From Planctomycetia bacterium (GTDB taxonomy: Bacteria > Planctomycetota > Phycisphaerae > Phycisphaerales > SM1A02), in the NCBI GenBank assembly GCA_005787685.1, contig SYAC01000048.1, forward strand, positions 21,761 to 85,760: a stretch of DNA of 64,000 nt. The letters are read 5' to 3'. Below are positions 42,301-51,422 of the stretch, one piece after another. The notes beneath the pieces are model-generated. The model ran no database searches and was not told the origin of the DNA. It saw only the letters and a list, made by a program, of their open reading frames with translations. The position numbers and the translations under genes were made by a program. Position 1 is the first letter of the stretch, and every line of letters begins with the position of its first letter.

Positions 42301-43377
42301 ATCTGGCTCGTCATCGGTTACATCATTTGGCCAAGACAGGTAAATGCGCTTATGAATGCGAGCGTCAAATGCTAATTGAGCCCCAAGCGCGTTGCACACA
42401 TCGCCAAGTCCTTGCTCCGCTTGGGATGGACGCGTTCCCACCGGTCCCACGATGAAGATGCAGGCCAAACATTCGCCCTTTACGCAACATGGCGCCAACA
42501 TGGCCCAACGACCATCGAAGGGCTGAAACTCATTTGCTCGCACCAGTTGCAACACATTGTCAACAACCAACGCCTGCTTGTCCCGTAAAACGAGGGGCAA
42601 TTGTGTGTTTTCAACATCGCTTAACAAGCGTGCGGCCAAGTTGGAATTGGAACCACCGTTGCCAGCGCACGCTGCAATGCCAATTTGATTATCCGAGTTA
42701 ACCAACCATGTCACAATCATGGCTCCAGGCAAACAGCGCTCAATAAAATCCACTGCCGCGCGCGACGCGGTCAATGGATCAAGCGACCGCGCCAAGACCT
42801 CTGTCAGCGTGTCTATTTCTGGCAACTTTAATTTTGGAAATGGCGTGCGGGGATTATGCTTTTGTAAAATACGCAATAACTTTTCGAGATCAGCCGTGGT
42901 TTGGCTTGGATCATTCACTTTCGTAACCAAAGACTTCAATGTGCTTGTTCGTTCATTGCGCTCGCGGCTCAATCGCGCCACACGAACTGCCGTACGCATA
43001 ATGCTCACAAAATCATTTGGCGAAATATCGCTGACGACACGTTGTAAATTTTCATACCCCGCAAGCGCGACTGGAACATCTTGCGTCGATTCGCACACGA
43101 CAACAATTTTTGTGTAGCGGGAGACCGAGCGAAGCAATTGAATTGTATTTGAAATCTCAGCAATTTCCTGAGTGAGATCGATCACAACGGCGTCGATCAC
43201 TTGCTCCACGCACCGAATACCCGCGCGCTCAATTGTGGAGACCATTTCGACTTGAAATCCATTTTCCACAAGCGGAGAAACCAATGTTGTCCAATTGGCG
43301 CAGTCCCCAGCCACAAGAAGGCGGCCCGTTTGATGATCCGATGAATGATTTGAGAAATTTGATTCCATCACCAGCAT
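42289..43377 (-). CDS. Receiver-like/GAF-like protein, unknown function
   Basis: A 362-residue protein. Residues about 18-125 resemble a response-regulator receiver fold: LLVAGDCANWTTLVSPLVENG and AVVIDL with Asp67 where the phosphorylated Asp would lie. The acidic pair of a normal receiver is reduced to D25, and the conserved Lys is replaced (VVVCEST), so it is a degenerate receiver and may not be phosphorylated. Residues about 205-345 have a GAF-like pattern (VTWLVNSDNQIGIAACAGNGG, MLAPCCVKGECLACIFIVG). No output domain is seen. It is 78 bases downstream of tsaB on the same strand, so perhaps co-transcribed. Function unknown. Confidence 0.6.
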   Translation of the reverse strand: MLVMESNFSNHSSDHQTGRLLVAGDCANWTTLVSPLVENGFQVEMVSTIERAGIRCVEQVIDAVVIDLTQEIAEISNTIQLLRSVSRYTKIVVVCESTQDVPVALAGYENLQRVVSDISPNDFVSIMRTAVRVARLSRERNERTSTLKSLVTKVNDPSQTTADLEKLLRILQKHNPRTPFPKLKLPEIDTLTEVLARSLDPLTASRAAVDFIERCLPGAMIVTWLVNSDNQIGIAACAGNGGSNSNLAARLLSDVENTQLPLVLRDKQALVVDNVLQLVRANEFQPFDGRWAMLAPCCVKGECLACIFIVGPVGTRPSQAEQGLGDVCNALGAQLAFDARIHKRIYLSWPNDVTDDEPDLFG

Positions 43378-43455
43378 GAAATCGGCGCATCCAAGGGGCG
43401 ACTGTGGCTCGCGCAGGCTTTAATTACAAGATGGGCTTCCGTCTATGCGGTCTAT

Positions 43456-44175
43456 TCAGTTTGGGCCTTGCCGCTCCCGCCAAAGACGAACGGCCTCGGC
43501 TTCGCGTGGATACACCGGAAGAATGTGCTCGGGAGCGACATGATGGCCGCGCGCCAATTGGCGTCGCGCAACGTGCAGAACCGCTTCGGCGCTTGGCCGC
43601 AGATCGATAATGGAAACTGCGCTCACACGCGCTTTCTCGCGCCAACTTGCTGGCAAATGTTCATCCGCAATCAGCGCTTCTGCGGCACCCAACGGCCAGT
43701 GGTCTTCGTCAAGAACACCAACATGCTCTGGCAAATCATTTCCCTGATGCGGATTCGAAACGCGCGCCATCCAGCAACCATCACCTTTGGCAGCTAGGGC
43801 AACCCAGACCGTTTGATCAGCGGAAATACTCTTGGACAAAACAGCCGCTTCACGAGCGACCACCGCCGCGGAAATTTGAACAACTGGAATAGACCACGCT
43901 TGCGCGATCACTTGCGCCGCGGCGTGTGCAATTCGTAGACCCGTGAACCCGCCAGGACCCTGGTTGATAGCCAATGCGCCAATGTGCTCGCGCTTCACTT
44001 GGGAGCGCGTAAAAAGCCGCTCGATTGCAGGCAAAACATCCTCAATGTTCCGATCACTGGTGTCCACAGGCTCGCTCATGCAAGCACCACCCTTGACTTC
44101 AAGCGAAAGAGCGCCCAGCGCAACTGAGGCGTTTCGTTGCGATGTTTCGATGGCCAACACCATGCCGCGCATCAT
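43456..44175 (-). CDS. tsaB: tRNA threonylcarbamoyladenosine biosynthesis protein TsaB
   Basis: Partner of TsaD in making the universal t6A modification at position 37 of tRNAs that read ANN codons. The 239-residue actin-like protein has VLAIETSQRNASVALG at the start and the strongly conserved AINQGPGGFTGLRIAHAAAQ (about residues 66-85). Its length is normal, slightly long at the C-terminus, where a Glu/Arg-rich tail might belong to an acetyltransferase-like extension. It lies downstream of a metallophosphoesterase on the same strand. tsaD, tsaE and tsaC are not in the window. Confidence 0.9.
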   Translation of the reverse strand: MMRGMVLAIETSQRNASVALGALSLEVKGGACMSEPVDTSDRNIEDVLPAIERLFTRSQVKREHIGALAINQGPGGFTGLRIAHAAAQVIAQAWSIPVVQISAAVVAREAAVLSKSISADQTVWVALAAKGDGCWMARVSNPHQGNDLPEHVGVLDEDHWPLGAAEALIADEHLPASWREKARVSAVSIIDLRPSAEAVLHVARRQLARGHHVAPEHILPVYPREAEAVRLWRERQGPN

Positions 44176-44217
44176 GAAGCGTCCTTTCTTGCGGCTAGCA
44201 GCGTCGGCAAGATAAAA

Positions 44218-45108
44218 TCAATCACTCAGCGATCCTTCTATGCAAGCGATTGGAACAACTAAAAGCATCAGGTCTTGCGCGTGAATGACCTCGCTAGCAA
44301 GTTGCAGTGGCAGAACCATTCCCCGCTCATGATCTGAATTCATCAACAACATGAGTGGACTCGCGGCCATGGCTCCATCTTGCACCGCGGCATGGCCCAT
44401 GATGAAAACCTTCACGCCCCAAGCTTTGGCAAAATCTTCAACTTGTTCCGCAGTTTGACTTCGGCCCCAGGTCATTTGCCACGCGCTGCCTATGCGGACT
44501 TGATAGTCCTCATCGCGCAGCTCGCGTCCCAAAATATTCATATCGAACAATTGCATGTCATAAGGACCCGGAAGCGAATGCGAACACAGCACTCCATTTT
44601 CTGTCTTCACCGCCAGCGGCAGGGCTCGAACAAAAACTTGAATGGCTTCATTCACAATGGATGCATCGTCGCCAAATTTATAGAGTAATCCAGCATTAAA
44701 AAGCGCCGTATTTTCACCGGCTCCCTTGCTCACTTTTTGATCAAACGCCTGCGCCAACTCGTGGTTAGCCAGCATCACATGCACTTGGTGTGGAAATTGC
44801 ACAATCAAATCAGCAGCTTTGGCCAGCATGTACCAACTCATATCCACGCCGTTGAACAATCGATCGCCGTGAATGAGTTCTTGAAGAATAAGATGATTGT
44901 CTGGATGCTCCAACTCCGCAAACGCAACTATTTTTGAAAAATGGATTGGGTTGTCATGCAAATCTCCGGTGACAAGAAGTCGGCCACTGCCTCCCAAATA
45001 AACGCAGCACCCGGATCGCTTTGGATCCGTCAGTAAATAAGTGGCGGCTTCTCGTAAAAGGGCGGCAACATCTTCCGCCCGCAAGGCGCTGATGTTGACA
45101 ATTTTCAA
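44218..45108 (-). CDS. Metallophosphoesterase (calcineurin-like)
   Basis: A 296-residue phosphoesterase of the calcineurin-like type. The five metal-binding motifs are visible: VTGDLHDN (GDxH), QELIHGDRLFNG (GD), MLANHELAQ (GNHE-like, with Ala for Gly), CSHSLPGPYD and FIMGHAAVQDG. The first two blocks lie in the N-terminal third. The start is a TTG at 45108 whose last bases overlap the DUF1573 stop (TTGA), so the genes are probably translationally coupled. The substrate is unknown; Ser/Thr protein or nucleotide phosphates are possible. Confidence 0.85.
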   Translation of the reverse strand: MKIVNISALRAEDVAALLREAATYLLTDPKRSGCCVYLGGSGRLLVTGDLHDNPIHFSKIVAFAELEHPDNHLILQELIHGDRLFNGVDMSWYMLAKAADLIVQFPHQVHVMLANHELAQAFDQKVSKGAGENTALFNAGLLYKFGDDASIVNEAIQVFVRALPLAVKTENGVLCSHSLPGPYDMQLFDMNILGRELRDEDYQVRIGSAWQMTWGRSQTAEQVEDFAKAWGVKVFIMGHAAVQDGAMAASPLMLLMNSDHERGMVLPLQLASEVIHAQDLMLLVVPIACIEGSLSD

Positions 45109-46175
45109 GGCGACACCACCGCGGCCACAAAAAATCTTCCCGATCCAGTGTCCGTCTGAATAGCCAAAGGCGCGTAAATGAATTGCGAATTTGGTTTGAG
45201 CGCGGTAAATCGAAACTGAACGCGCACGCGGTCACCTTCCCGCTTGCTTGAAATCAATTCGGCCGCAAAGGCAGGGTCTAGGGGTTGCACGCCTCGCACC
45301 ATGTCCCAACCGAGCGGTTGCGGCTTACCCTTGGACACGGAACTTTCAAACTCAATCTCCAACTCCACGGATTTATTCATGGCAATTTTTCCGGCAATGG
45401 CGATCGCTTCTGGAATGAACCATCGGCGTTCATCCGCTTTAGGATCAAAGCGAATTCCTGTGGTTTCGTGTCGAATTCGCAGTGGAATAATCGGGCAATC
45501 CTGGACATCTGTTTCAACGCACCACCATTGCTGAAGTCGTCCGTCGGGCACCAACGAAAAATCCCAACGCACCCGATAGGTGTCGCGCGCAGCGTCCTTG
45601 GAGGGATCAAAGTCGACAAATTGTGGCGACTGCCCATCACACGAAAGAATATGAAATGGTTTTTTGGTGGGATTCGAAATTTCAACCACGCCCCGGGTTT
45701 TGCCCTTCAAGGCATCAATGAACGATGGTGTCACCAGTAACGGCAGTTGGACTACACCTTGCATCTTGGCCACCAAGGGCTGGGGACTTCCAGCGATGGT
45801 CACGAATACTTTCGCATCCTTTTCTCCAGGAGTACGCGGAGCATCAAGCGATGCGGATAAGACCAGTTCCGCGCCTGGCATAATTTCTTTTCCCGCCAAA
45901 TCAGAAAGAGTTGTGCACTTGCAGCTTGGAAATGCAGATTCAATTTTCACGGCAGTCGTACCGTTATTTTTAATTTTAAATTCACCTTTTTGACGCGAGC
46001 CTGGCTTGATCGCTCCAAAGTCAATCAAAGGCGGAGTAATGGAAACCGGGAAACTTTGTGATGGCGTGGTGGCTCCCGCCATGCTGGCTGGCGGGTTGGT
46101 TTGCCCATGCAAAGAGGCTCCCATGCACAACGCAACCAGCAGGTATGTGCAAATTATTTGAATCAGTGATTTCAT
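45105..46175 (-). CDS. Secreted DUF1573 protein
   Basis: A 356-residue exported protein. The signal peptide is IICTYLLVALCMGASLHG, then a DUF1573 domain (about residues 45-135) with PPLIDFGAIKPGSRQKGEF and the conserved SCKCTT Cys pair in FPSCKCTTLSDL. The rest is beta-rich, with a second Ig-like repeat and a weakly conserved C-terminal domain. DUF1573 proteins are abundant in planctomycetes and Bacteroidetes and have an immunoglobulin-like fold; their function is unknown. ATG start at 46175. It is first in a probable operon: DUF1573, metallophosphoesterase, tsaB and perhaps the receiver-like gene. Confidence 0.87.
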   Translation of the reverse strand: MKSLIQIICTYLLVALCMGASLHGQTNPPASMAGATTPSQSFPVSITPPLIDFGAIKPGSRQKGEFKIKNNGTTAVKIESAFPSCKCTTLSDLAGKEIMPGAELVLSASLDAPRTPGEKDAKVFVTIAGSPQPLVAKMQGVVQLPLLVTPSFIDALKGKTRGVVEISNPTKKPFHILSCDGQSPQFVDFDPSKDAARDTYRVRWDFSLVPDGRLQQWWCVETDVQDCPIIPLRIRHETTGIRFDPKADERRWFIPEAIAIAGKIAMNKSVELEIEFESSVSKGKPQPLGWDMVRGVQPLDPAFAAELISSKREGDRVRVQFRFTALKPNSQFIYAPLAIQTDTGSGRFFVAAVVSP

Positions 46176-46217
46176 ATGTGGTATGTGATGAGTTTACGCC
46201 AGGCAACTTGAATTTGA

Positions 46218-48431
46218 TCATCGAGATATATCGCTTGAGCGAAGACCTAAAAGCATCAAATCGGCTGCACTTAGAGCCTTTTGTATGGCTTGGGTGGTTC
46301 GATTGATCGCATCATCCACGCGCGCTTGATCGTGCGACCGCAACGCCTCCCGAATCATGGGAAACGTGCTTGGCAGGTAGCTATTCATTGGATCTGTGGC
46401 AATCCACAAATTTCGATACCAAGGTCGTTCCTGCAATCCCGATACATCTTGAAAAGCCTTCAAGAATTTCGATGCGCCATTGATGACCCGTTGCTCCGAT
46501 TGCGGATTAAGCACTCGATTCTCAACAAGGGCGCGGTCAATGACATCACCTTGGTTCTGCAACGTCACAAGTAAAGGTCGAAGAGATTCGATCATGGACT
46601 TTTCTTCCTCCGTGGTTGCAAGCGGGAAAAGACCGTCCAGCGCAATCAGGCCAAGTCGGCCAATTTCATTGAACTGGTAGGGAGGCAGTTTTTTATTTGA
46701 CATCAAAGCCGCGAACGACAAGGTTGCGCGCGTCACCAATAACGCGGGTTCATAGTCATCGCCAACCGTGGCGCGGTACCACGCGGTGGTGTCGTAATTA
46801 CTGTGGTAACTAGTTCCTTGAGAACCACCAGCCGAAATCGAAATCGCTGGAACCACCATGCGGCACACAAACCCAACATGATCACTGCCGCCGCCAAGTT
46901 GACCAAACAAGGAGCCTGCCTGGTTATTTTTCATCATGATTTCCAAAGCATTTTTGCCTGGATTTCGGGCCGCGGGCACAAGCGCCGCCGCATCTTGTGC
47001 AACCTGGGTTAATTCTGGAGTGAGAGAAATGGACAAGTTGGGTCCCATTGCTGCCATATCAAGATTGACATACGCAACAATACGATTGGCCAGCTCCGTG
47101 TCATGTCCTTCAACCCATTCAGTGCTTCCAATAATTCCAAATTCTTCCGCGCCCCAGGCGGCGAACAAAATAGAGCGTTCAGGACGAATGCCTTGCTTGG
47201 ATAATTCAGCAACGCAGCGCGCGGCTTCCAACAAACAAATTGTTCCTGCGCATGGATCGGCGGCGCCGTAACCCCATGCGTCGTGGTGGCAACCAACAAC
47301 GATCACTTCTTCTGGCCTACGCCAACCTTGCACCATAGCCATTACATTCGCAGACACCCCAAGAAATCGCTCTTGTTCAATGGCAAGATGAACTTTTAAA
47401 TCCGCTCCACCAGTCAATCGATAGGGCAAATTTAAACCGCCCTGCCAGGATGGATCTGGAATGTCCATTCCTTTCATACGCGACAGAATGGCGCCAGCCG
47501 ATGCATATCCAATCGGCTGAACGGGAATCCGTGGAAGATCCAAACTATCAGGAGTATCGCGCATCACATTGTCCGAGGCGTACACCCCAGGCGTGCCAGG
47601 ATCGCCCGGATAAGGAAGCGTATTCAAGCTTCCGCGTTGAATGCAGGTATCGTTGGCCCATCCACCACCGCTAGGCCATGTGGCTCCTTTGGTGAAACCG
47701 GAATCAGCTGGATCCGTAAAAATAATCAAACCCACCGCCCCAGCTTTTTCAGCAAAACGCGCTTTATATCCGCGAAAATTTGCGCCGTAACGAGCGAGCA
47801 CTATTTTACCATTGACATCAACACCAAGCGCTTTGAGTTTGTCAAAATCTTGCTGGGTTGCATAATTGGCGTAGACAACTTCCGCAGTCACATCACCGTT
47901 GCCGCTGTAAGCATTCCACCCATATGACAAATCAGGATGGGCGGTAGCCGGATCCTCCAACAAATTATTTTCTCCCACGACCAAAGACATCACTCCCCTG
48001 CGCTGATTCTTTACATCTTGCTGATTCTTCGGGTTGGATGCGTCAACATCAATGATTTCCAATGTTGCGCTCACTGGCCGCGACAAATACGCACGAAATT
48101 TTTCCACGGTGGGCTGAAGTCCCATGGATTCAAACGCCTGTTTCAGCCGCGCAATTTGTCGTTGATCGCCAGGCGTTCCTGCCACATGAGGTTCTTGTGT
48201 CAACACATCATGCCAACGACGCAACTCCTCAGCCTGAGGCATGGTGATTAGTTTTGCTGCAAACTGATTTGCCGTGAGCGGAGCTTTTACCCTTGATTCT
48301 GCCTGAACGGGCGCCAATGGCTGCGACTGCGCCGACATTCCTGTTGTTGCGTCATGTTGTTGGAATGCCAGAAGAAAACCCGCGCCAATGACCGCCAAGA
48401 GTACGGCCACGGAGCGTGCCGTTACATTCAT
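46218..48431 (-). CDS. Secreted M28-family aminopeptidase/glutamate carboxypeptidase
   Basis: Zinc exopeptidase (737 residues from ATG 48431) of the glutamate carboxypeptidase II/PSMA type. A signal sequence (SVAVLLAVIGAGFLLAF) is followed by a PA domain (about 150-330) and the M28 catalytic domain: HHDAWGYGAADPCAGT supplies the first His and Asp, WGAEEFGIIGSTEW the Glu pair, VNLDMAAMG an Asp, and SYHSNYDT the last His. The C-terminal helical dimerisation domain is present, so the whole PSMA-like architecture is intact. It overlaps the MsrB-MsrA stop by four bases (ATGA), suggesting coupled translation. It probably degrades peptides outside the cytoplasmic membrane. Confidence 0.94.
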   Translation of the reverse strand: MNVTARSVAVLLAVIGAGFLLAFQQHDATTGMSAQSQPLAPVQAESRVKAPLTANQFAAKLITMPQAEELRRWHDVLTQEPHVAGTPGDQRQIARLKQAFESMGLQPTVEKFRAYLSRPVSATLEIIDVDASNPKNQQDVKNQRRGVMSLVVGENNLLEDPATAHPDLSYGWNAYSGNGDVTAEVVYANYATQQDFDKLKALGVDVNGKIVLARYGANFRGYKARFAEKAGAVGLIIFTDPADSGFTKGATWPSGGGWANDTCIQRGSLNTLPYPGDPGTPGVYASDNVMRDTPDSLDLPRIPVQPIGYASAGAILSRMKGMDIPDPSWQGGLNLPYRLTGGADLKVHLAIEQERFLGVSANVMAMVQGWRRPEEVIVVGCHHDAWGYGAADPCAGTICLLEAARCVAELSKQGIRPERSILFAAWGAEEFGIIGSTEWVEGHDTELANRIVAYVNLDMAAMGPNLSISLTPELTQVAQDAAALVPAARNPGKNALEIMMKNNQAGSLFGQLGGGSDHVGFVCRMVVPAISISAGGSQGTSYHSNYDTTAWYRATVGDDYEPALLVTRATLSFAALMSNKKLPPYQFNEIGRLGLIALDGLFPLATTEEEKSMIESLRPLLVTLQNQGDVIDRALVENRVLNPQSEQRVINGASKFLKAFQDVSGLQERPWYRNLWIATDPMNSYLPSTFPMIREALRSHDQARVDDAINRTTQAIQKALSAADLMLLGLRSSDISR

Positions 48432-49546
48432 GGAGTTGCCTTCACGGTTGGCGCTTGATCTTTCTTGGCAAAGACTTCTGGCCACGGATTACTGCCATGG
48501 CAAGCGCGCCCAGTTCGTTCCACATAATCCTGGTGATAATTCTCCGCGGCAAAAAACTTTTTTGCCGGCTCAATGACGGTCACAATTTTCTTGCCCACAA
48601 ATTTTGGGGACACCCGCAATGCCGCCACAAACTCCTTGGCTTCGGAGAGTTGTTGATCGTCAGTGGTGAACACCGCGGATCGATATTGATCGCCCACATC
48701 GGGCCCTTGACGATCAAGTTGTGTTGGATCATGCAGTCGAAAGAACCCATCCAACAACTGCTTGTAGGTGACTGTGGCTGGATCAAATGTCACGCGCACC
48801 GCCTCGGCATGTCCGGTTGTGTGGGCGCAGACCTGCTCATAAGTGGGATTGTCGGTCGATCCATTCATATACCCGCTTGCCACATCGGCCACACCAGGAC
48901 ATTCCTGAAACCAATGCTCGACTCCCCAAAAACATCCACCGGCAAAATACGCAGTCTTCAATTGCATTGGCAAACTTTCCGCGGGCAAAACTGCGCCGTT
49001 CTCATAAAAGACAAGCGCGGCGGAATTTAGGCAATAACGCAGACCTGTTGGCTCTGGGCCGTCTTCAAACACATGCCCCAAGTGCGCATCGCATCGGGCG
49101 CAATCAATTTCAACACGCTCCATTCCCATGTCATTATCTTTTTTGTAGCCGACATGATCAGGATCAAACGGCGAAAAAAAACTAGGCCAACCTGTTTTTG
49201 AATTAAATTTACTCTCGCTTGAAAAGAGCGGTAAGCCGCAAACCACACAGCAGTACACGCCATCTTTTTTATTATCAAGCAGGGTTCCACAAAATGCCGC
49301 TTCAGTGCCTGATTTCTGGGTGATCTTGTATTGTTCAGGCGTCAATTTCTTGGCCAAAATTTCCACCCGCTCTTTTGTGAATGGCGTGATGTTGTACCCG
49401 CTACGCGAAAGAGATTTATCCGACTTTTTCATAAAATTTCCTTTGGTGTCAGTCGAGTCCTGGTGTGACATGGCCAAAGCCGAGACTACAACGCTGGCAG
49501 CCAATGCTAGGGAAATGATTAAAAGAATGGAGGCTCGAAATGTCAT
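48428..49546 (-). CDS. Exported MsrB-MsrA fusion (methionine sulfoxide reductase)
   Basis: A 372-residue fusion repairing both methionine sulfoxide epimers. Signal peptide: LLIISLALAASVVVSALA. MsrB domain (about 50-185): zinc-binding Cys pairs C100/C103 (CVVC) and C149/C152 (CARC), catalytic Cys172 in LRYCLNSAAL. MsrA domain (about 195-355): catalytic Cys205 in GGCFWGVEHWF, then DPTQLDRQGPDVGDQYRSAVF. The fused enzyme order MsrB-MsrA is uncommon compared with MsrA-MsrB. With the signal peptide it acts outside the membrane, where a reductant such as a thioredoxin-like domain is required but not seen here. Downstream and coupled: the M28 peptidase. Confidence 0.95.
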   Translation of the reverse strand: MTFRASILLIISLALAASVVVSALAMSHQDSTDTKGNFMKKSDKSLSRSGYNITPFTKERVEILAKKLTPEQYKITQKSGTEAAFCGTLLDNKKDGVYCCVVCGLPLFSSESKFNSKTGWPSFFSPFDPDHVGYKKDNDMGMERVEIDCARCDAHLGHVFEDGPEPTGLRYCLNSAALVFYENGAVLPAESLPMQLKTAYFAGGCFWGVEHWFQECPGVADVASGYMNGSTDNPTYEQVCAHTTGHAEAVRVTFDPATVTYKQLLDGFFRLHDPTQLDRQGPDVGDQYRSAVFTTDDQQLSEAKEFVAALRVSPKFVGKKIVTVIEPAKKFFAAENYHQDYVERTGRACHGSNPWPEVFAKKDQAPTVKATP

Positions 49547-49617
49547 AATAAGATCATAGTCAGGTACATCGTAGAAGTTCGTGAAAATAATTTCATTAAT
49601 GCCGATAGACTGAGCGC

Positions 49618-51204
49618 GTGCGAAGTAAGTCGATAAGCGATTTCAAATTGTGGGGGTTTGTCGCGGTCGTGTGTGCCAGCGCCGCAGTGCTGTCTTGTGT
49701 CCACGAACAACCGCCACCGCTTTATCCAATATTGCAAGGAACAGCAACCATAAAGGAACAGAAAGCGCCTGTCAGGATCACATCTAATTTGCCAACAAAT
49801 AGGGAAAATTTCATCATTCAATCTCCTATTGACGAACCCGGAAACCAATTTGGCGCGTCGGTTGCACTGACGCTCAAGACATTGGTGGTTGGCTCGCCTC
49901 AAAGCGCTGGCGGAGGCGCGGTGTGGGTTTTTGACTTAGCCAATTCCAATGCAATGCCCATAAAACTCACACCACCAAATCTTCAACCCGGTGATGCGTT
50001 TGGAACCTCCGTGGCTATTGAGGCTGGTGGTAATTGGATTGCGGTTGGCGCGCCCAATTCGAAAGTGAATGGAAAGGAAAATGTTGGCTTGGTGCATGTC
50101 TGGAAAAAATTAGAAACGATTCCTGATTGGGATTTTGTCAACACATTTGCTTGGGATGATTTATCAGTGGGATCCAAGCTTGGAAGTACTGTTGCCATTG
50201 GAAACGATACCCTTCTTGCTGGGGCGCCGTTCGCACGATTACGCATTCCAAGCAAACTGTCAAACACGCGTGTGCCACATAGTCCAACCATCGAGTATCA
50301 AATTGTCCAAAACCACGGAATTGTTGCGACATGGATGCGAGACAGCGATGGAAATTGGAATGAGGACAATGCACTCCAGCCGGACCAGAACATTTCAAAC
50401 GCGCAATTTGGCAGCGCACTCACTCTTGAAGGACCACAAGCCATAATTGGGGCCAAGTGCGCGCGCGCTAGTGAACAAGTTCATGCAGGAAAAGCATATA
50501 TTTTTCAACGCCGCAAATCAGGTTGGCCTAACAAACCTGTTGTGCAAATTTCACAAACTGGCAATAAAATATTTAAAGGTGACAATAATACCATCAGTGG
50601 CAATGGTCCTAGTCATCATTTTGGATCATCAGCTTGTATCTTGGCAAATGTTGCTGTAGTCGGAACACCAGGCGATAGTGATGGTTCGCTTTTGAAAAGT
50701 GGCTCCATAAATATTTACGCACGCGGCCCCTTGGGCTGGATTCCTATTCAATATATTTCTGGAAAAGTTTTTGATAATTCAGATGAAATTCTTGCGGAGG
50801 GAGAATTGCCCATAATTATAGATGATCGCGATATCAATGATGAGTTTGGTTTCACGGTGGGTATTGCAGGAGCAAACTTTATTGTTGGCGCGCCCAAAAA
50901 GTCCGTGAAAGATCAAGCGCAAGCAGGCGCCGTTTATGTCTTTGAATCAATGAAAAAATCAAGTCTGCCTCAAAGTAGTTTCATAGATAACTTTGAAGAA
51001 AAATTTCTTATTAAACTGGTCCAAGGCCAGCCCATAGCGAACAGCCTGTTTGGCTCGGGGCTAGCTTGTACTTCTGACAACATCGCTATTTCCGCGCCAG
51101 GGAAAATTGGTTCCTCTGCCAAAGGTCAAGTTTATATTTTTAATCGAACTGAAATTGCTTCTGAAACTTCATGGGGGGTGCCAAACACCCCAAAAGCCGA
51201 ATAA
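49618..51204 (+). CDS. FG-GAP repeat protein (paralogue 3), possible lipoprotein
   Basis: A 528-residue protein with a signal peptide that ends AVLSC and may be a lipobox, then about seven FG-GAP blades (FGASVALTLKTLVVGSPQ, FGTSVAIEAGGNWIAVGAPN, FGSALTLEGPQAIIGAK, FGFTVGIAGANFIVGAPK, FGSGLACTSDNIAISAPG). The pattern predicts one beta-propeller anchored to a membrane. Some blades lack VGAP glycines and are degenerate. GTG start at 49618. It is paralogous to the genes at 5716 and 12432 but shows more insertion in its blades. Its ligand is unknown. It is divergent from msrBA and precedes a tRNA pair. Confidence 0.85.
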   Translation: MRSKSISDFKLWGFVAVVCASAAVLSCVHEQPPPLYPILQGTATIKEQKAPVRITSNLPTNRENFIIQSPIDEPGNQFGASVALTLKTLVVGSPQSAGGGAVWVFDLANSNAMPIKLTPPNLQPGDAFGTSVAIEAGGNWIAVGAPNSKVNGKENVGLVHVWKKLETIPDWDFVNTFAWDDLSVGSKLGSTVAIGNDTLLAGAPFARLRIPSKLSNTRVPHSPTIEYQIVQNHGIVATWMRDSDGNWNEDNALQPDQNISNAQFGSALTLEGPQAIIGAKCARASEQVHAGKAYIFQRRKSGWPNKPVVQISQTGNKIFKGDNNTISGNGPSHHFGSSACILANVAVVGTPGDSDGSLLKSGSINIYARGPLGWIPIQYISGKVFDNSDEILAEGELPIIIDDRDINDEFGFTVGIAGANFIVGAPKKSVKDQAQAGAVYVFESMKKSSLPQSSFIDNFEEKFLIKLVQGQPIANSLFGSGLACTSDNIAISAPGKIGSSAKGQVYIFNRTEIASETSWGVPNTPKAE

Positions 51205-51278
51205 TCCTGCAGGCAACGAGATCAAGTTCTCGGCGTCAGGTCCCTTCGCAGCGCCATAATCAAACCACACTTCTTCGC

Positions 51279-51284
51279 TATAGT
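51279..51284 (+). promoter_or_regulatory. Candidate -10 box for tRNA-Ser
   Basis: TATAGT lies 11 bases before the first base of tRNA-Ser, a suitable distance for a tRNA promoter. No good -35 box is visible at 17 bases upstream. Confidence 0.4.
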
Positions 51285-51295
51285 GTTCCTCCACT

Positions 51296-51382
51296 GGACA
51301 GGTGTCCGAGCGGTTGAAGGAGCAGCATTGGAAATGCTGTATACGGGTAACCGTATCGTGGGTTCGAATCCCACCTTGTCCG
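51296..51382 (+). tRNA. tRNA-Ser (anticodon GGA)
   Basis: The acceptor stem GGACAGG pairs with CTTGTCC; the discriminator base is G. The anticodon stem CAGCA/TGCTG has the loop TTGGAAA, giving anticodon GGA, which reads TCC and TCT. The long variable arm (TATACGGGTAACCGTATC) and the TTCGAAT T-loop are typical of tRNA-Ser. The 3' CCA is not encoded. Confidence 0.95.
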
Positions 51383-51422
51383 CTTTCATATCACGCATCT
51401 TTTGATGCTTGGTGTTGGCGAA

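Noticed and set aside
43404..43610. Rightward ORF in the 43378-43455 gap
   Set aside because: It overlaps tsaB on the opposite strand, lacks a ribosome binding site, and has the Arg-rich composition of a shadow frame.
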